Source of the DNA: CAWBUW01 sp963792075
Lineage (GTDB): Bacteria > Chloroflexota > Anaerolineae > Anaerolineales > UBA4823
DNA: 64,000 nucleotides
Reading direction: 5' to 3'
NCBI GenBank assembly: GCA_963792075.1
Contig: CAWBUW010000012.1
Span: forward strand, 1,054,001 to 1,118,000
Part shown: piece by piece, positions 17,869 through 27,135 of the stretch
How the letters are laid out: the number at the start of each line of letters is the position of its first letter
How positions within the stretch are numbered: position 1 is the first letter of the stretch
Notes under the pieces: model-generated
Database searches by the model: none
What the model saw: the letters and a program-made list of their open reading frames with translations, nothing else
Told to the model about the DNA's origin: nothing
Position numbers and translations under genes: made by a program

Positions 17869-18750
17869 ATGAATACCTCTATCTACAAAAGTTCTGACGG
17901 AGAAAAGAAGATTCTGGAACTATACGACCGTTTCCAAAAGAGCCTGGACGTGGCTTTTGATGACCGGACTGTCAATACCCGTTTTGGGGCCACCCATGTT
18001 TTGGTCACCGGCCCTGAGCAAGGACTGCCGGTGGTTATCACGCATGGGGGCAATTCGATTAACCCCCAGGGACTTCGCTGCATCCTGCCTCTGCTCAAAC
18101 AAGGACGCTATCGAATTTTCGCTCCGGATACAATTGGGCATCCCGGTAAGAGCGCCCAGATTCGACTGCCTGCCGGCGATCAAAGTTACGGGCTATGGTT
18201 GAATGATGTTCTGGATGGCCTGGGCCTGGAGAAAGCCGCCTTCATCGGAGGATCCTATGGTGCGGGCATTATTCTTCGCCTGGCTGCTTGCGCTCCTCAG
18301 CGCTTTACAAAAATGGCGTTGTTTGTGCCTTCGGGTATCGTGGCTGTACCGCTATCGTCCATGATATTCAGGATTGGATTACCCTATTTGCAATACTTGC
18401 TGTTTCCCAGTCCCCAGCACATGCGTCAAGCAGTAGACTGGATGGGGCCGGAGATTGAAGATGATGTTATGCAATTGATCGAAGCGGTCTTCCAGTATGT
18501 CCGAGTGGAAGCCGAAATGCCACGACCGGCGTCGGTGGCTGAGTTAGCCAACTTCACAGCACCCACTCTGGTTATTGCCGCCGAGCAGGACGCGATGTTT
18601 CCTGGTGCGGCGGTGATCCAGCGAGTAAAGGAAGTTATCCCCAATCTGGTAGCGACGGAGTGTTTGAAGGGGGGAACGCATTACTCTTCCAAAACCGACA
18701 TGGAGTATATCAATCGCCGCCTCATGGAATTCCTTGAAACGTCGAAGTGA
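17869..18750 (+). CDS. Alpha/beta hydrolase
   Basis: The 293-aa alpha/beta-hydrolase fold protein has oxyanion-region HGGNS (after PVVITHG), nucleophile elbow GGSYGA (Ser), an acid within VIAAEQDAMFPG (Asp) and a catalytic His in GGTHYSS. It is a predicted cytoplasmic esterase or hydrolase of unknown substrate. The ATG at 17869 is preceded by GGAGAAGG at good spacing; an in-frame upstream start at 17818 is less likely. The 197-base gap to the divergent membrane gene contains TATAAT near 17742. Confidence 0.88.
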   Translation: MNTSIYKSSDGEKKILELYDRFQKSLDVAFDDRTVNTRFGATHVLVTGPEQGLPVVITHGGNSINPQGLRCILPLLKQGRYRIFAPDTIGHPGKSAQIRLPAGDQSYGLWLNDVLDGLGLEKAAFIGGSYGAGIILRLAACAPQRFTKMALFVPSGIVAVPLSSMIFRIGLPYLQYLLFPSPQHMRQAVDWMGPEIEDDVMQLIEAVFQYVRVEAEMPRPASVAELANFTAPTLVIAAEQDAMFPGAAVIQRVKEVIPNLVATECLKGGTHYSSKTDMEYINRRLMEFLETSK

Positions 18751-18843
18751 CAATCGGGAGCGCTCAAAAGTTGTTGGTTTGTCTTCTTGTACAGCCCCCT
18801 TTTTGCTTGCACTGGTTGGCTTTTCCGAGATACAATCAATCTT

Positions 18844-20175
18844 ATGAGCTTTAAAGATAGGCTTTTCGAGTTTTCCGGCAATTTTAGACCTTTTTGGGTC
18901 TATGGACTGGTCATGTTCGGGCTGTACCTGACCAGCCTCTACAGCTACCTGTTTTTCCACGGCCTGGCAGAGATATTCAGTATCATTATTGGCTGTAGTA
19001 TTTTCATACTTGCCTGGAATTCTCAGCATCGCCTGGACAATAACTATCTACTCTCTTTGGGGATTGCTTCTGTGTTTGTGAGCGGCCTGGACCTGATCCA
19101 TACGCTGGCCTATAAAGGGATGGGCGTATTCGTTGGCTATGACGCAAATTTGCCGACCCAGCTTTGGATTGCCGCCCGTTATATCCAAAGTTTCTCTTTG
19201 CTCATCTCCCCGTTGTTCCTTCACCGGAAATTAAATGTCCACTTTATGGTGTGGGGATACCTGACGCTGACGGCTCTGCTGCTCACAACCATTTTTGCTG
19301 GCGTTTTTCCCGTCTGTTATGTGGAGGGAGCAGGCCTGACGCCCTTCAAAGTGGTCAGCGAATATATCATCATTTTGGGACTTTTGGCTGCCGTTGTCCT
19401 GCTGCTTCGAAACCGGGCTGCATTCGACAGCGAAATCTTGAGGTGGTTGATTATCTCCCTGCTTCTGACCACCGGCGCTGAACTAGCCTTCACGTCTTAC
19501 ATCAGTGTGTATGGCTTCACCAATCTGTTGGGTCATTTTTTCAAGATTGTCGCTTCTATGTTCATCTACAAGGCCATCGTTGAAATGGGCCTGGAGAAGC
19601 CCCATCGTCTTTTGTTCAGGAACTTGAAACAAAACGAATCGGCGCTCCAAAATGCGCTGGAGCAGGTGCAGCGGTTGGCCATTACTGATTCTCTGACAGG
19701 CCTGTACAACCGCGGCCATTTTTTCGAGCTGGCCGAGCATGAGCTTCAGAGCGCCCGTCGCTACCAGCATCCCTTGTCTGCCATGATGCTGGATATTGAT
19801 CGCTTTAAGCTGGTCAATGACACTTATGGCCATGCGGGTGGCGATCAAGTGCTGCAAGCGATTGCTGAATGCTGTCGTCAGGTGATGCGGAAGGTGGACG
19901 TGTTGGGACGCTTAGGGGGTGAAGAATTTGCAATCATAATGCCCGAAACCGATCTCGCTGCTGCTTGCCAGGTTGCTGAACGTCTGCGGCAGAGTATCGC
20001 CGAAAAGACCTTCGATACTGAAGCTGGCCCCGTGAGGGTCACCGTCAGTATCGGCGTTTCCACTCTGGACGATAGATATTCTAAGCCGGAGGCTCTGGTT
20101 GCTGGTGCAGACCAGGCACTCTATGTGGCCAAACGGAATGGGCGAAACCGCGTGTGCAGCGACGGAAAACTTTGA
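18844..20175 (+). CDS. Membrane diguanylate cyclase: MASE3-like sensor plus GGDEF domain
   Basis: The 443-aa protein has an N-terminal block of about seven helices resembling MASE3 (for example LGIASVFVSGLDLIHTLAYKGM), a short coiled linker (about 265-285), then a complete GGDEF domain. Its active site reads GGEEF, with the RxxD inhibitory I-site (RKVD) exactly five residues before it. It should make cyclic di-GMP from two GTP in response to a membrane signal and be product-inhibited. ATG 18844 (MSFKDRLF) is preferred over 18787 because the extra residues do not fit the family. The next gene starts 12 bases downstream. Confidence 0.9.
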   Translation: MSFKDRLFEFSGNFRPFWVYGLVMFGLYLTSLYSYLFFHGLAEIFSIIIGCSIFILAWNSQHRLDNNYLLSLGIASVFVSGLDLIHTLAYKGMGVFVGYDANLPTQLWIAARYIQSFSLLISPLFLHRKLNVHFMVWGYLTLTALLLTTIFAGVFPVCYVEGAGLTPFKVVSEYIIILGLLAAVVLLLRNRAAFDSEILRWLIISLLLTTGAELAFTSYISVYGFTNLLGHFFKIVASMFIYKAIVEMGLEKPHRLLFRNLKQNESALQNALEQVQRLAITDSLTGLYNRGHFFELAEHELQSARRYQHPLSAMMLDIDRFKLVNDTYGHAGGDQVLQAIAECCRQVMRKVDVLGRLGGEEFAIIMPETDLAAACQVAERLRQSIAEKTFDTEAGPVRVTVSIGVSTLDDRYSKPEALVAGADQALYVAKRNGRNRVCSDGKL

Positions 20176-20187
20176 AGGGAAACTCAA

Positions 20188-20652
20188 ATGGGTTACATCC
20201 ACGAACTTCGCCAGTTAGTCGGTAATCGCCCATTGATTATGGTAGGGGCGACCTTGCTTTTATTCAATCGAGATCACCAGTTACTCATGATCAAGAGGAC
20301 TGACAATGGGTGTTGGGGAGTTCCTGGAGGCGCCATGGAATTGGGGGAAAGCACCGAAAATACTGTAATACGCGAGACTTAAGAAGAAATCGGGATCGAA
20401 GTAAAAGATTTGGAATTGTTCGGTGTCTATTCGGGTCAAGACCTCTATTACCAATACCCAAACGGCGCGGAAGTTTATAATGTGTCTGTGGTTTATATGA
20501 CCCATCATGTCAGCGAGGCTATCAAAGTCAACCCCGATGAGCACAGCGAATACCAATTTTTTGACGTTCGCCACCTGCCGGAAAAAATCAGTCCGCCCAT
20601 CAAACCCATATTGCATGATTTGGTGCGTAAGGAAAATCAGAAATCAAGATAA
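20188..20652 (+). pseudogene. NUDIX hydrolase interrupted by an in-frame TAA inside the nudix box
   Basis: The frame 20188-20652 would encode a 154-aa nudix hydrolase, but codon 20380-20382 is TAA. The stop falls within the nudix motif: GGAMELGESTENTVIRET, stop, EEIGI. The consensus is GX5EX7REUXEEXGU, so the stop replaces only the variable X residue between RET and EEIGI; every catalytic residue is otherwise present. The C-terminal half is still well conserved. Lys, Glu or Gln codons differ from TAA by one base. It is a fresh nonsense mutation, a suppressed stop, or a base-call error. Confidence 0.8.
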
Positions 20653-20682
20653 GAATCACCAGAGTCCGTACGCGCTCAACCG

Positions 20683-21198
20683 TTGTTCCATCCGAGTGTA
20701 AAAAAGGGATTAATTATTTTGGGCAGACGCATCTCGCTCGCCACCGTACAACTTGATGTCACCCCGGCTCCCTTATCCGAGCGATTGGGACGCGCCGAGA
20801 CGCTGATCACGCAGGCAGCTCAAACCGGCGCTCATCTCGTGGTCCTCCCCGAGGTCTTCAACACCGGCTACGCCTACCGTAACGAAAACTTTGCCTTGGC
20901 CGAGCCGCTCGATGGTCCGACCGCTCAGTGGATGAAACAAATCAGCGCCCGCCTGGTGGAAGCTGCCCACATTTTTGCCGCGGATGGCCGCCAGTTGGCC
21001 GCATTGCGCAGCGAACAGGGGGATTCGTTTGCGCTGGCTGAAGTCAACTTGCCGGCTGAGCGGCCTGAGCCGCATACTCCACAGCCCAAGCCCCCGGTAC
21101 CCTGGTTGGTCTATCTCATCTCCGACAAACTGCTGACGATGGTAAGCGCCGGTACCTATGCTCGCGGGACGCAAAACCTTAAATCTAAGCAAGGATAA
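20683..21198 (+). pseudogene. Carbon-nitrogen hydrolase (nitrilase family) with large internal deletion
   Basis: The frame keeps the nitrilase N-terminus (ISLATVQLDVTP, then VLPEVFNTGYAY with the catalytic Glu) and then jumps, after PTAQWMKQISARL, to what reads as the C-terminal domain (VEAAHIFAADGRQLAAL). The segment holding the catalytic Lys and Cys (about 100-150 residues) is missing in frame. The product cannot be an active amidase or nitrilase. The original start was probably TTG near 20719 (LGRRISLATVQLD). The deletion keeps the frame, which is notable because other genes nearby show the same pattern. Confidence 0.7.
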
Positions 21199-21203
21199 AC
21201 CTC

Positions 21204-22160
21204 ATGAATGTTCCTTCCCTCTCTGCCCTGACTGCGAGTGAAAGTGTTGCCGCCCCGCTGGTCATCTTCGCCTACGCCCTGATATACCTCACCTCGGTAG
21301 TCCTCGCCATCAAGCATCGGAAGACATTCCCATTGGAGGACAGCCTCATGGTCATGGTTATCATCGGAGTCTTCTTTACCGGCCTGGTATATTTATCAAC
21401 TATTCCCATCCATGCCACTCCCATATCAACTGTCCCCTCTTTTCCGGAGCTTGCCTTTACAGGGGCTTACCTGGTCTTTACGGCTGTCCTCCTCGTTTTC
21501 AGACCTGCGCCCACGAACCGGCCAGAAAGGTTCTTGAAAGAAAAGGCCACAAGCATTTCATTCAAGCTGGTGATTTTTGTGCTTCTCCCGCTTGCGGTGG
21601 TACGTATCTTGTGGCGTGTGTCGTGGGCTGATCTTGGATTCTCGGCGGGTGACGTGCCGGGGCAGTTGTTGGCTGCCGCAATCCTGATCCTTTTCCTGGG
21701 CGGCTTCAACCTCCTGGCCGGAAGTGCGGCTGCGCCCATCCGCAAACATCAATTTTCAAACAAGCAAGTTGCGCTTGGCTTCGGATCGGCTTTCTTGTGG
21801 AATATTCTTGAGGTAGGTTTGGTGGAAGAGTTTTTCTTCCGCGCCTTTTTGCAAACCCGGCTGGTCAATGCGCTCGGTTCCCCACTTGCAGGAATTTGTG
21901 TTTCCTCGCTCTTATTCGGTTTGGCCCACATGCCTGGGATTTACTTGAGGAGAGGAGATATGTTAGGACCGCTTGGAGAAAAACCGAGCTTATTGAATTC
22001 GGTGCTCTATTCTGTGATTATGCTCAGTGCTACGGGTTGGTTTACGGGCTTACTCTATTGGCGTACACAAAGTCTTCTGGCGCCTATCCTGGTTCATGCC
22101 GCGGTTGACGCGGTGGCCCACACAGCGGAGTTCATCGAAGGATTACGCCTGCGCATTTGA
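21204..22160 (+). CDS. CPBP-family intramembrane glutamic endopeptidase
   Basis: The 318-aa polytopic protein has the CPBP (Abi, Rce1-like) motifs: VEEFFFR (Glu208, Glu209, Arg213), FGLAHMP (His242) and LVHAAVD (His near 300). Such proteins cleave or modify peptides in the membrane; in bacteria they act in bacteriocin immunity or signalling. It begins 6 bases after the nitrilase remnant on the same strand. The N-terminal region (about 130 residues) is an additional hydrophobic block with no assigned family. Confidence 0.85.
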   Translation: MNVPSLSALTASESVAAPLVIFAYALIYLTSVVLAIKHRKTFPLEDSLMVMVIIGVFFTGLVYLSTIPIHATPISTVPSFPELAFTGAYLVFTAVLLVFRPAPTNRPERFLKEKATSISFKLVIFVLLPLAVVRILWRVSWADLGFSAGDVPGQLLAAAILILFLGGFNLLAGSAAAPIRKHQFSNKQVALGFGSAFLWNILEVGLVEEFFFRAFLQTRLVNALGSPLAGICVSSLLFGLAHMPGIYLRRGDMLGPLGEKPSLLNSVLYSVIMLSATGWFTGLLYWRTQSLLAPILVHAAVDAVAHTAEFIEGLRLRI

Positions 22161-22198
22161 CCGTGAGAGAATGTCGCTTATGCAGGATATTTTCATCC

Positions 22199-22227
22199 TT
22201 TACAGAATCCCAAGTTGTCTATATAAT
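22199..22227 (+). promoter_or_regulatory. Sigma70-type promoter of the glutamate synthase gene
   Basis: A -35 TTTACA (22199-22204) and a perfect -10 TATAAT (22222-22227) are separated by 17 bases. This is the strongest promoter candidate upstream of the gene at 22419 and predicts an untranslated leader of about 185 bases. Confidence 0.65.
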
Positions 22228-22245
22228 CGGCAAAATTAACTGCTG

Positions 22246-22335
22246 ATGGATATTTCTTTTCTCTCCTCAACCTTTTTCATCCTGGTCGTGGGCAACCTCA
22301 CTTGCCCGGGCCTGACTACCCCGCGCCCTAACTAA
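22246..22335 (+). promoter_or_regulatory. Glutamate synthase leader: short ORF and hairpin
   Basis: The leader between the predicted promoter and the gene at 22419 holds a 29-codon open frame (ATG 22246, TAA 22333-22335; MDISFLSSTFFILVV then GNLTCPGL) and inside it a GGGCAA/TTGCCC hairpin (22290-22307). There is no clear ribosome site for the small frame. It could be an attenuator or chance; no known riboswitch pattern was recognised. Confidence 0.3.
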
Positions 22336-22418
22336 AACCCACCCTCTTCACCTGAACGGCTGTCTGCCAGCTTATCCAGGCACAGCCGGGGTTCAACGTA
22401 CCTTAAGGAGGACTTGCC

Positions 22419-25400
22419 ATGAAGAACATTCGCACCGACACCCCGCAGCATGCACCGGACGGGCTCGAACGCGATGCCTGCGCCATCTACATGAGCCTGC
22501 GCAAGCAAGGGCAGAGTACGTTTGGCACACTCAAGCGCTCGCTGGGCGCTTTGATGCACATGGGACACCGTACCGGATTTGTCAACGGGGAGGGGGACGG
22601 AGCCGGCATCCAGACCGACATTCCTCGCCGGTTGTGGAGCAAAAAGCTCAGCCAGGCGGGGCTGCCCGCTTACCTGGCGACCAACCCGGGGTTTTGGGTC
22701 GGGCACCTCTTCATGCCTCACGAGGCAGATGGCGAGGCCCTGGCGGGCGGGATTGCCAGCCGTTTCCACGCCGCAGAGCTGAACCCACTGCTCCACCAAC
22801 CCGGGCGCGTGCGCTCCGAAGCCCTCGGCCAGAATGCGCGCCTGAACCCGCCCTCCTTCTGGCAGATTACAGGCTACAGCCCACTGGTTGACCTGGAACA
22901 ACGCCTGCTGCAGGCGCAGATTGAGATGGAAGCTGCCTTTCCTGTGCACTTCTGTTCGCTCAGCTCGCATACCGTGGTGTACAAAGTGCGCGGCTCGGTG
23001 GAGGTGCTGGCGCGCTATTTCCCCGACCTGCAAGACCACAACTATGACACCGCCATGGTGCTGAGCCACGCGCGCTACTCTACCAACACCGTCTCCACTT
23101 TCGAACGCGCCCAACCCTTTGCCATCCTGGGACACAACGGCGAGATCAACACCATCAACCGTCTGCGCGTGGAGGGCAGGCAGATTGGAGCCACCCTGCC
23201 TCGCGACGGCTCCGATTCGCAGGATCTGGACCGCATCTTACACACGCTGTGCACCCATTACAACCTCAGCCTGGTCGAGGCAATGGAGATGGTCTTCCCG
23301 CCCTCGCCCTATGAGGTGGAGCAGTTCCCGCCCGACCTGGCAGCCGCTTACCGCCGGCTGCGGCACGCCTTTGGCCCTTATGCACAAGGTCCGGCAGCCA
23401 TCGTCGCCCGCTACGGCAACTCCATTGTCGCCAGCGTCGATGCCCTGGGGCTGCGCCCGCTGTGGTTCGTCGAGACCGAGAAAGAATTTATCTTCTCCTC
23501 CGAGCGCGGCGCCATCCCCCTGGAGGTGATGACCAGCGACCCACGCCCGCTGGCACCCGGCGAGAAAATCGCCATCCATTTCCACCGCGGCGAAAATCCG
23601 GAAGTGTGGGACCACGCGGATATCCGCAGCCACGTAATGGTCCAGGCTTTCCAACGCGAAGCGCCTCAATTAGCCAGCCGCTACTGGTTGAGCTGGGCCG
23701 GGGCGGAACGCAGTTTGCCGCGGCCAGGAGCGCCCGCCAGCGGCTGGCAGTCCCTCGAGCCGGGGTTGGTCCACCCACGCCTGGCAGGGCATGCTGCCGT
23801 TACCGAGACGCCTGCCGCCGCCTCGGTGAGCCCATTGAGCAGCGCCCTGCCCACCCAGCAGGAGACGGCGCGTCCCCTGCCCTGGGCGCTGGCTGAGGCG
23901 CGCCCGCTGGATACCGCGATGATCGTCGCCAGCGGCTGGCTGCAGGAGCACTTGCGCGACGTGACCGCGCTGGTCAGCTCGAATAAAGATGACCTGATCA
24001 GCTCCCTGGGGTACGATGGGCCGCTGGCTGTATTGAGCAAGACCCGGGTAAACCTGGCTGATTTCTTCAAAGAGGCCGTGGCTGTCGTGACCAACCCTGC
24101 TATCGACCACGCCCGCGAGCAAGAGGTGTTTTCCACCACCTCGTTGGTGGGCACTGCCCCGGCGATCGGCAAGGCGCACAACCCGGAAGACCGCCTGGTG
24201 GTGCTCGATCTGCCCGTGCTGCTGGGCGGCTACCAGGACCAGTGCCAACAGGCCTACGTGCAGGCGGTAGCGCAGAAATTCGGCACGCTGACTTTAGAAG
24301 ATCTGTTGCAAACCTTTGAAAGCCCGTCCTCTGAATCCGCAGGCACGCCGGGCTGGCTGCACCTGGGGCTGGCAACTTTACCTGGCGAGCGGGTGCAGGA
24401 AGCCCTGCCGCGCCTGGCAGAGCAGGTGGTGCAGGCGGTGCTGGCTGGCGTACAGTGCATCCTGCTGGACGACGGGCCTGCCCTCGAGCAGGGCCTGGGT
24501 TGGCTGGACCCGCTGCTGGTGGTCAGCGCGCTGGACGAGGCGCTGCGCCAGTCGCCCGTAGACTCGCGGGGCAACCTGCGCCGCTTAGTCGGCCTGGTGC
24601 TGCGCAGCGCGGCGATCCGCAACCTGCACGACCTGGCGCTGGCTTTTGGTTTCGGCGCAGATGCGGTGAACCCTTATGCGCTGATCGACCTTGCAATGAA
24701 AGACGATGCTCAACAGACCGAAGAACCCGAAGCGCGGCTCAGCCGGCTGTTGAGCAACCTGCACGACGGGCTGGAAAAAGTGACCTCGACCATGGGCTGC
24801 CACGAACTGCGCGGTTACGGCAGGGCCTGCGGCGCGATCGGGCTGGCGCCCAGCCTGGCAGCGGTCTTCCAGTCGCCGAACTACTTCGGCTCCGAAAGCG
24901 CCGGCCTGACCTGGGAGCGGCTGGACAAGGACGCCTGTCAGCGCGCGGCAGAGCTGCGCGGCGAGGTGGCTAACCTGCGCCCTGGGCACGTGGGGCGCTT
25001 CAACCCGCGCCTATGGAAACCGATCGCGGCGTACGCCCGCGGCGAATGCGGGTTCGACAAAGTGCGCCAGGCGTACCAAAAGCTGATGGAAGAAATGCCC
25101 GTAACGCTGCGCCATGTGACCGGCATCCGCCACGTTTCTGACATTATCAGCCCTTACGACGTCGATGTCTCTATCCGAGACTACAGCCTGCCCATGGTAA
25201 TCGACGCCATGTCCTTCGGCTCGCAGGGCGAGACATCATACAAAGCCTATGCACATGCCGCATCCTTGCTGGACATGATCTGCATCAACGGCGAGGGCGG
25301 CGAGCTTCCCGAGATGATAGGTAAGTACAAGAAGCACCGCGGGCAGCAGGTAGCATCGGGGCGCTTTGGCGTTAACGTCGAGTTCCTCAACTCGGCTGCC

Positions 25401-27128
25401 GTGTTGGAGATCAAGATTGGGCAGGGCGCTAAACCTGGCGAGGGCGGCATGCTGCCGGGGTATAAGGTCACCCAGCAGGTGGCGTCTGCCCGGCGCACGC
25501 CGGTCAACGTCGCCCTGCTCTCTCCGTCGAATAACCACGACCTGTATTCCATTGAGGACCTGGCGCAGTTGATCGAAGAGCTGCGCATGGTCAACCCGCT
25601 GGCGCGCATCTCGGTCAAAGTGCCGGTGGTGCCCGGCATCGGCGTGATCGCCGTGGGGATCGCCAAGGCGGGAGCCGATATCATCAACATCTCCGGCTAC
25701 GACGGTGGCACCGGCGCAGCGCGCAAGCATTCCCTGCAGTACGTGGGATTGCCCACCGAAGTGGGGCTCATCCAGGCGCACCGGGCGCTGCTGGTTGCGG
25801 GCCTGCGCCACCGGGTGGAGCTGTGGGCCAATGGCGGGATGAAAACCGGCGAGGACGTGGTCAAGATGATCCTGCTGGGCGCCAACCGAGTAGGGTTCGC
25901 CACAGTCGCCATGGTAGCGATCGGCTGCACTATCTGCCGCAACTGCAACCTGGGCACCTGCCACGTCGGCATTGCGACACAGGTGAAAACCGAAGCTGAA
26001 GCCACCGCAAAGGGGTTCAAGCATTTCTGCGAGCTGCATTACGATGAATCCGTAGCCCAGCTTGTGCGCACCTTCAAAGGGATCGGCGAAGAGATCCGCC
26101 AACTCACCGCCCAATTGGGCGCTTCCCGGCTGCAAGACCTGGTGGGGCGGGCAGACCTGCTGGAACAGACCTCTCTGTACGACCAGGTAGACCTGAGCGC
26201 CATGTTTGAGCCAGCGCCGGTCGAAGCCCGCCCGGCATCCGAGCCGGGGGTAGGCAGGCTGCTCATCCGCCCGCGCAACAGCCTGACCACCATCTTAACC
26301 GACCTGATCGTGGCAACCATCGCCGAGAACGAGCGCGAAGTCACCTACCAGGATGCGGTTTCAGCTATTGACCGCGCCCTGGGCTCGCGCCTGGCTGGCG
26401 AGCTGGCCCGCCGCCCTGACTTGATGGAAAAGATCGACACGCTGCACTTGCGCTTTGGCCCCTCTTCGCTGGCGGGCAACGGCTTCGCCGCCTGGACCTC
26501 GGATCAGATCGATATCACCATCGAGGGCGGCGCGCAAGACGGCGCCGCCAAGGGCGCCAGCGGTGGGCGCGTGGCGATCATGAAGGGCCTCAACCACGAC
26601 GGGTTGCGCATCGATGGCAGCGTGGGCAAGAGCTTCGCCTACGGCGCGCAAGACGGCGTGCTGATCGTGCAGGGTAATGCCGACTCGCGCGCCTGCGTGC
26701 GCCTGTCGGGCGCCAGCGTGCTGTTTGGCGGCGAGATTACCGCGCCGCTCGACGATTCTCAGGGGCCGGTCGGCTCGCGTGCCAACTTGAAGGGCTTCGC
26801 CTGCGAATACATGACCTCCGGCATTGTGGTTATCCTGGGCGATCCGGGGCCTTACGCCTTCTCCGGCATGACCGGCGGCGTCGTATACCAGTTCCTCACC
26901 CCCGAGATGGGCTTCGACCTGTCTGCGCTGGAGCGCCGCGTCGCCTACGGTGCCAGCATCCACATCTTCCCGCTCACGCTCGATGACCTGCCCGACCTGC
27001 AGCGCATGTTAGACCACTACTGCGCCGCCCTCGAACAGACCTACCAGTACGAGACCGCCGAGCGCATGCGCGCCCTCGCCCAGCCCGGCCTGCTACTCGA
27101 GCGCTGCGTGAAGGTAAAGGCGAGGTGA
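22419..27128 (+). CDS. gltB: Glutamate synthase large subunit
   Basis: The 1569-aa protein has the full GOGAT order. The class-II glutaminase domain has its catalytic Cys at about residue 21 (ERDACAIY; a short propeptide would be removed) and HNGEINTINRLR. A central domain follows, then the FMN/2-oxoglutarate synthase barrel (near INGEGGELPEM and INISGYDGGTGA), the [3Fe-4S] cysteines in CTICRNCNLGTCHVG, and the C-terminal GXGXG beta-helix (GGRVAIMKGLN...). It makes glutamate from glutamine and 2-oxoglutarate. A GGAGGA ribosome site precedes the ATG. No gltD small subunit lies in the window, so the electron donor is encoded elsewhere or ferredoxin is used. Confidence 0.95.
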   Translation: MKNIRTDTPQHAPDGLERDACAIYMSLRKQGQSTFGTLKRSLGALMHMGHRTGFVNGEGDGAGIQTDIPRRLWSKKLSQAGLPAYLATNPGFWVGHLFMPHEADGEALAGGIASRFHAAELNPLLHQPGRVRSEALGQNARLNPPSFWQITGYSPLVDLEQRLLQAQIEMEAAFPVHFCSLSSHTVVYKVRGSVEVLARYFPDLQDHNYDTAMVLSHARYSTNTVSTFERAQPFAILGHNGEINTINRLRVEGRQIGATLPRDGSDSQDLDRILHTLCTHYNLSLVEAMEMVFPPSPYEVEQFPPDLAAAYRRLRHAFGPYAQGPAAIVARYGNSIVASVDALGLRPLWFVETEKEFIFSSERGAIPLEVMTSDPRPLAPGEKIAIHFHRGENPEVWDHADIRSHVMVQAFQREAPQLASRYWLSWAGAERSLPRPGAPASGWQSLEPGLVHPRLAGHAAVTETPAAASVSPLSSALPTQQETARPLPWALAEARPLDTAMIVASGWLQEHLRDVTALVSSNKDDLISSLGYDGPLAVLSKTRVNLADFFKEAVAVVTNPAIDHAREQEVFSTTSLVGTAPAIGKAHNPEDRLVVLDLPVLLGGYQDQCQQAYVQAVAQKFGTLTLEDLLQTFESPSSESAGTPGWLHLGLATLPGERVQEALPRLAEQVVQAVLAGVQCILLDDGPALEQGLGWLDPLLVVSALDEALRQSPVDSRGNLRRLVGLVLRSAAIRNLHDLALAFGFGADAVNPYALIDLAMKDDAQQTEEPEARLSRLLSNLHDGLEKVTSTMGCHELRGYGRACGAIGLAPSLAAVFQSPNYFGSESAGLTWERLDKDACQRAAELRGEVANLRPGHVGRFNPRLWKPIAAYARGECGFDKVRQAYQKLMEEMPVTLRHVTGIRHVSDIISPYDVDVSIRDYSLPMVIDAMSFGSQGETSYKAYAHAASLLDMICINGEGGELPEMIGKYKKHRGQQVASGRFGVNVEFLNSAAVLEIKIGQGAKPGEGGMLPGYKVTQQVASARRTPVNVALLSPSNNHDLYSIEDLAQLIEELRMVNPLARISVKVPVVPGIGVIAVGIAKAGADIINISGYDGGTGAARKHSLQYVGLPTEVGLIQAHRALLVAGLRHRVELWANGGMKTGEDVVKMILLGANRVGFATVAMVAIGCTICRNCNLGTCHVGIATQVKTEAEATAKGFKHFCELHYDESVAQLVRTFKGIGEEIRQLTAQLGASRLQDLVGRADLLEQTSLYDQVDLSAMFEPAPVEARPASEPGVGRLLIRPRNSLTTILTDLIVATIAENEREVTYQDAVSAIDRALGSRLAGELARRPDLMEKIDTLHLRFGPSSLAGNGFAAWTSDQIDITIEGGAQDGAAKGASGGRVAIMKGLNHDGLRIDGSVGKSFAYGAQDGVLIVQGNADSRACVRLSGASVLFGGEITAPLDDSQGPVGSRANLKGFACEYMTSGIVVILGDPGPYAFSGMTGGVVYQFLTPEMGFDLSALERRVAYGASIHIFPLTLDDLPDLQRMLDHYCAALEQTYQYETAERMRALAQPGLLLERCVKVKAR

Positions 27129-27135
27129 GCAGCTT

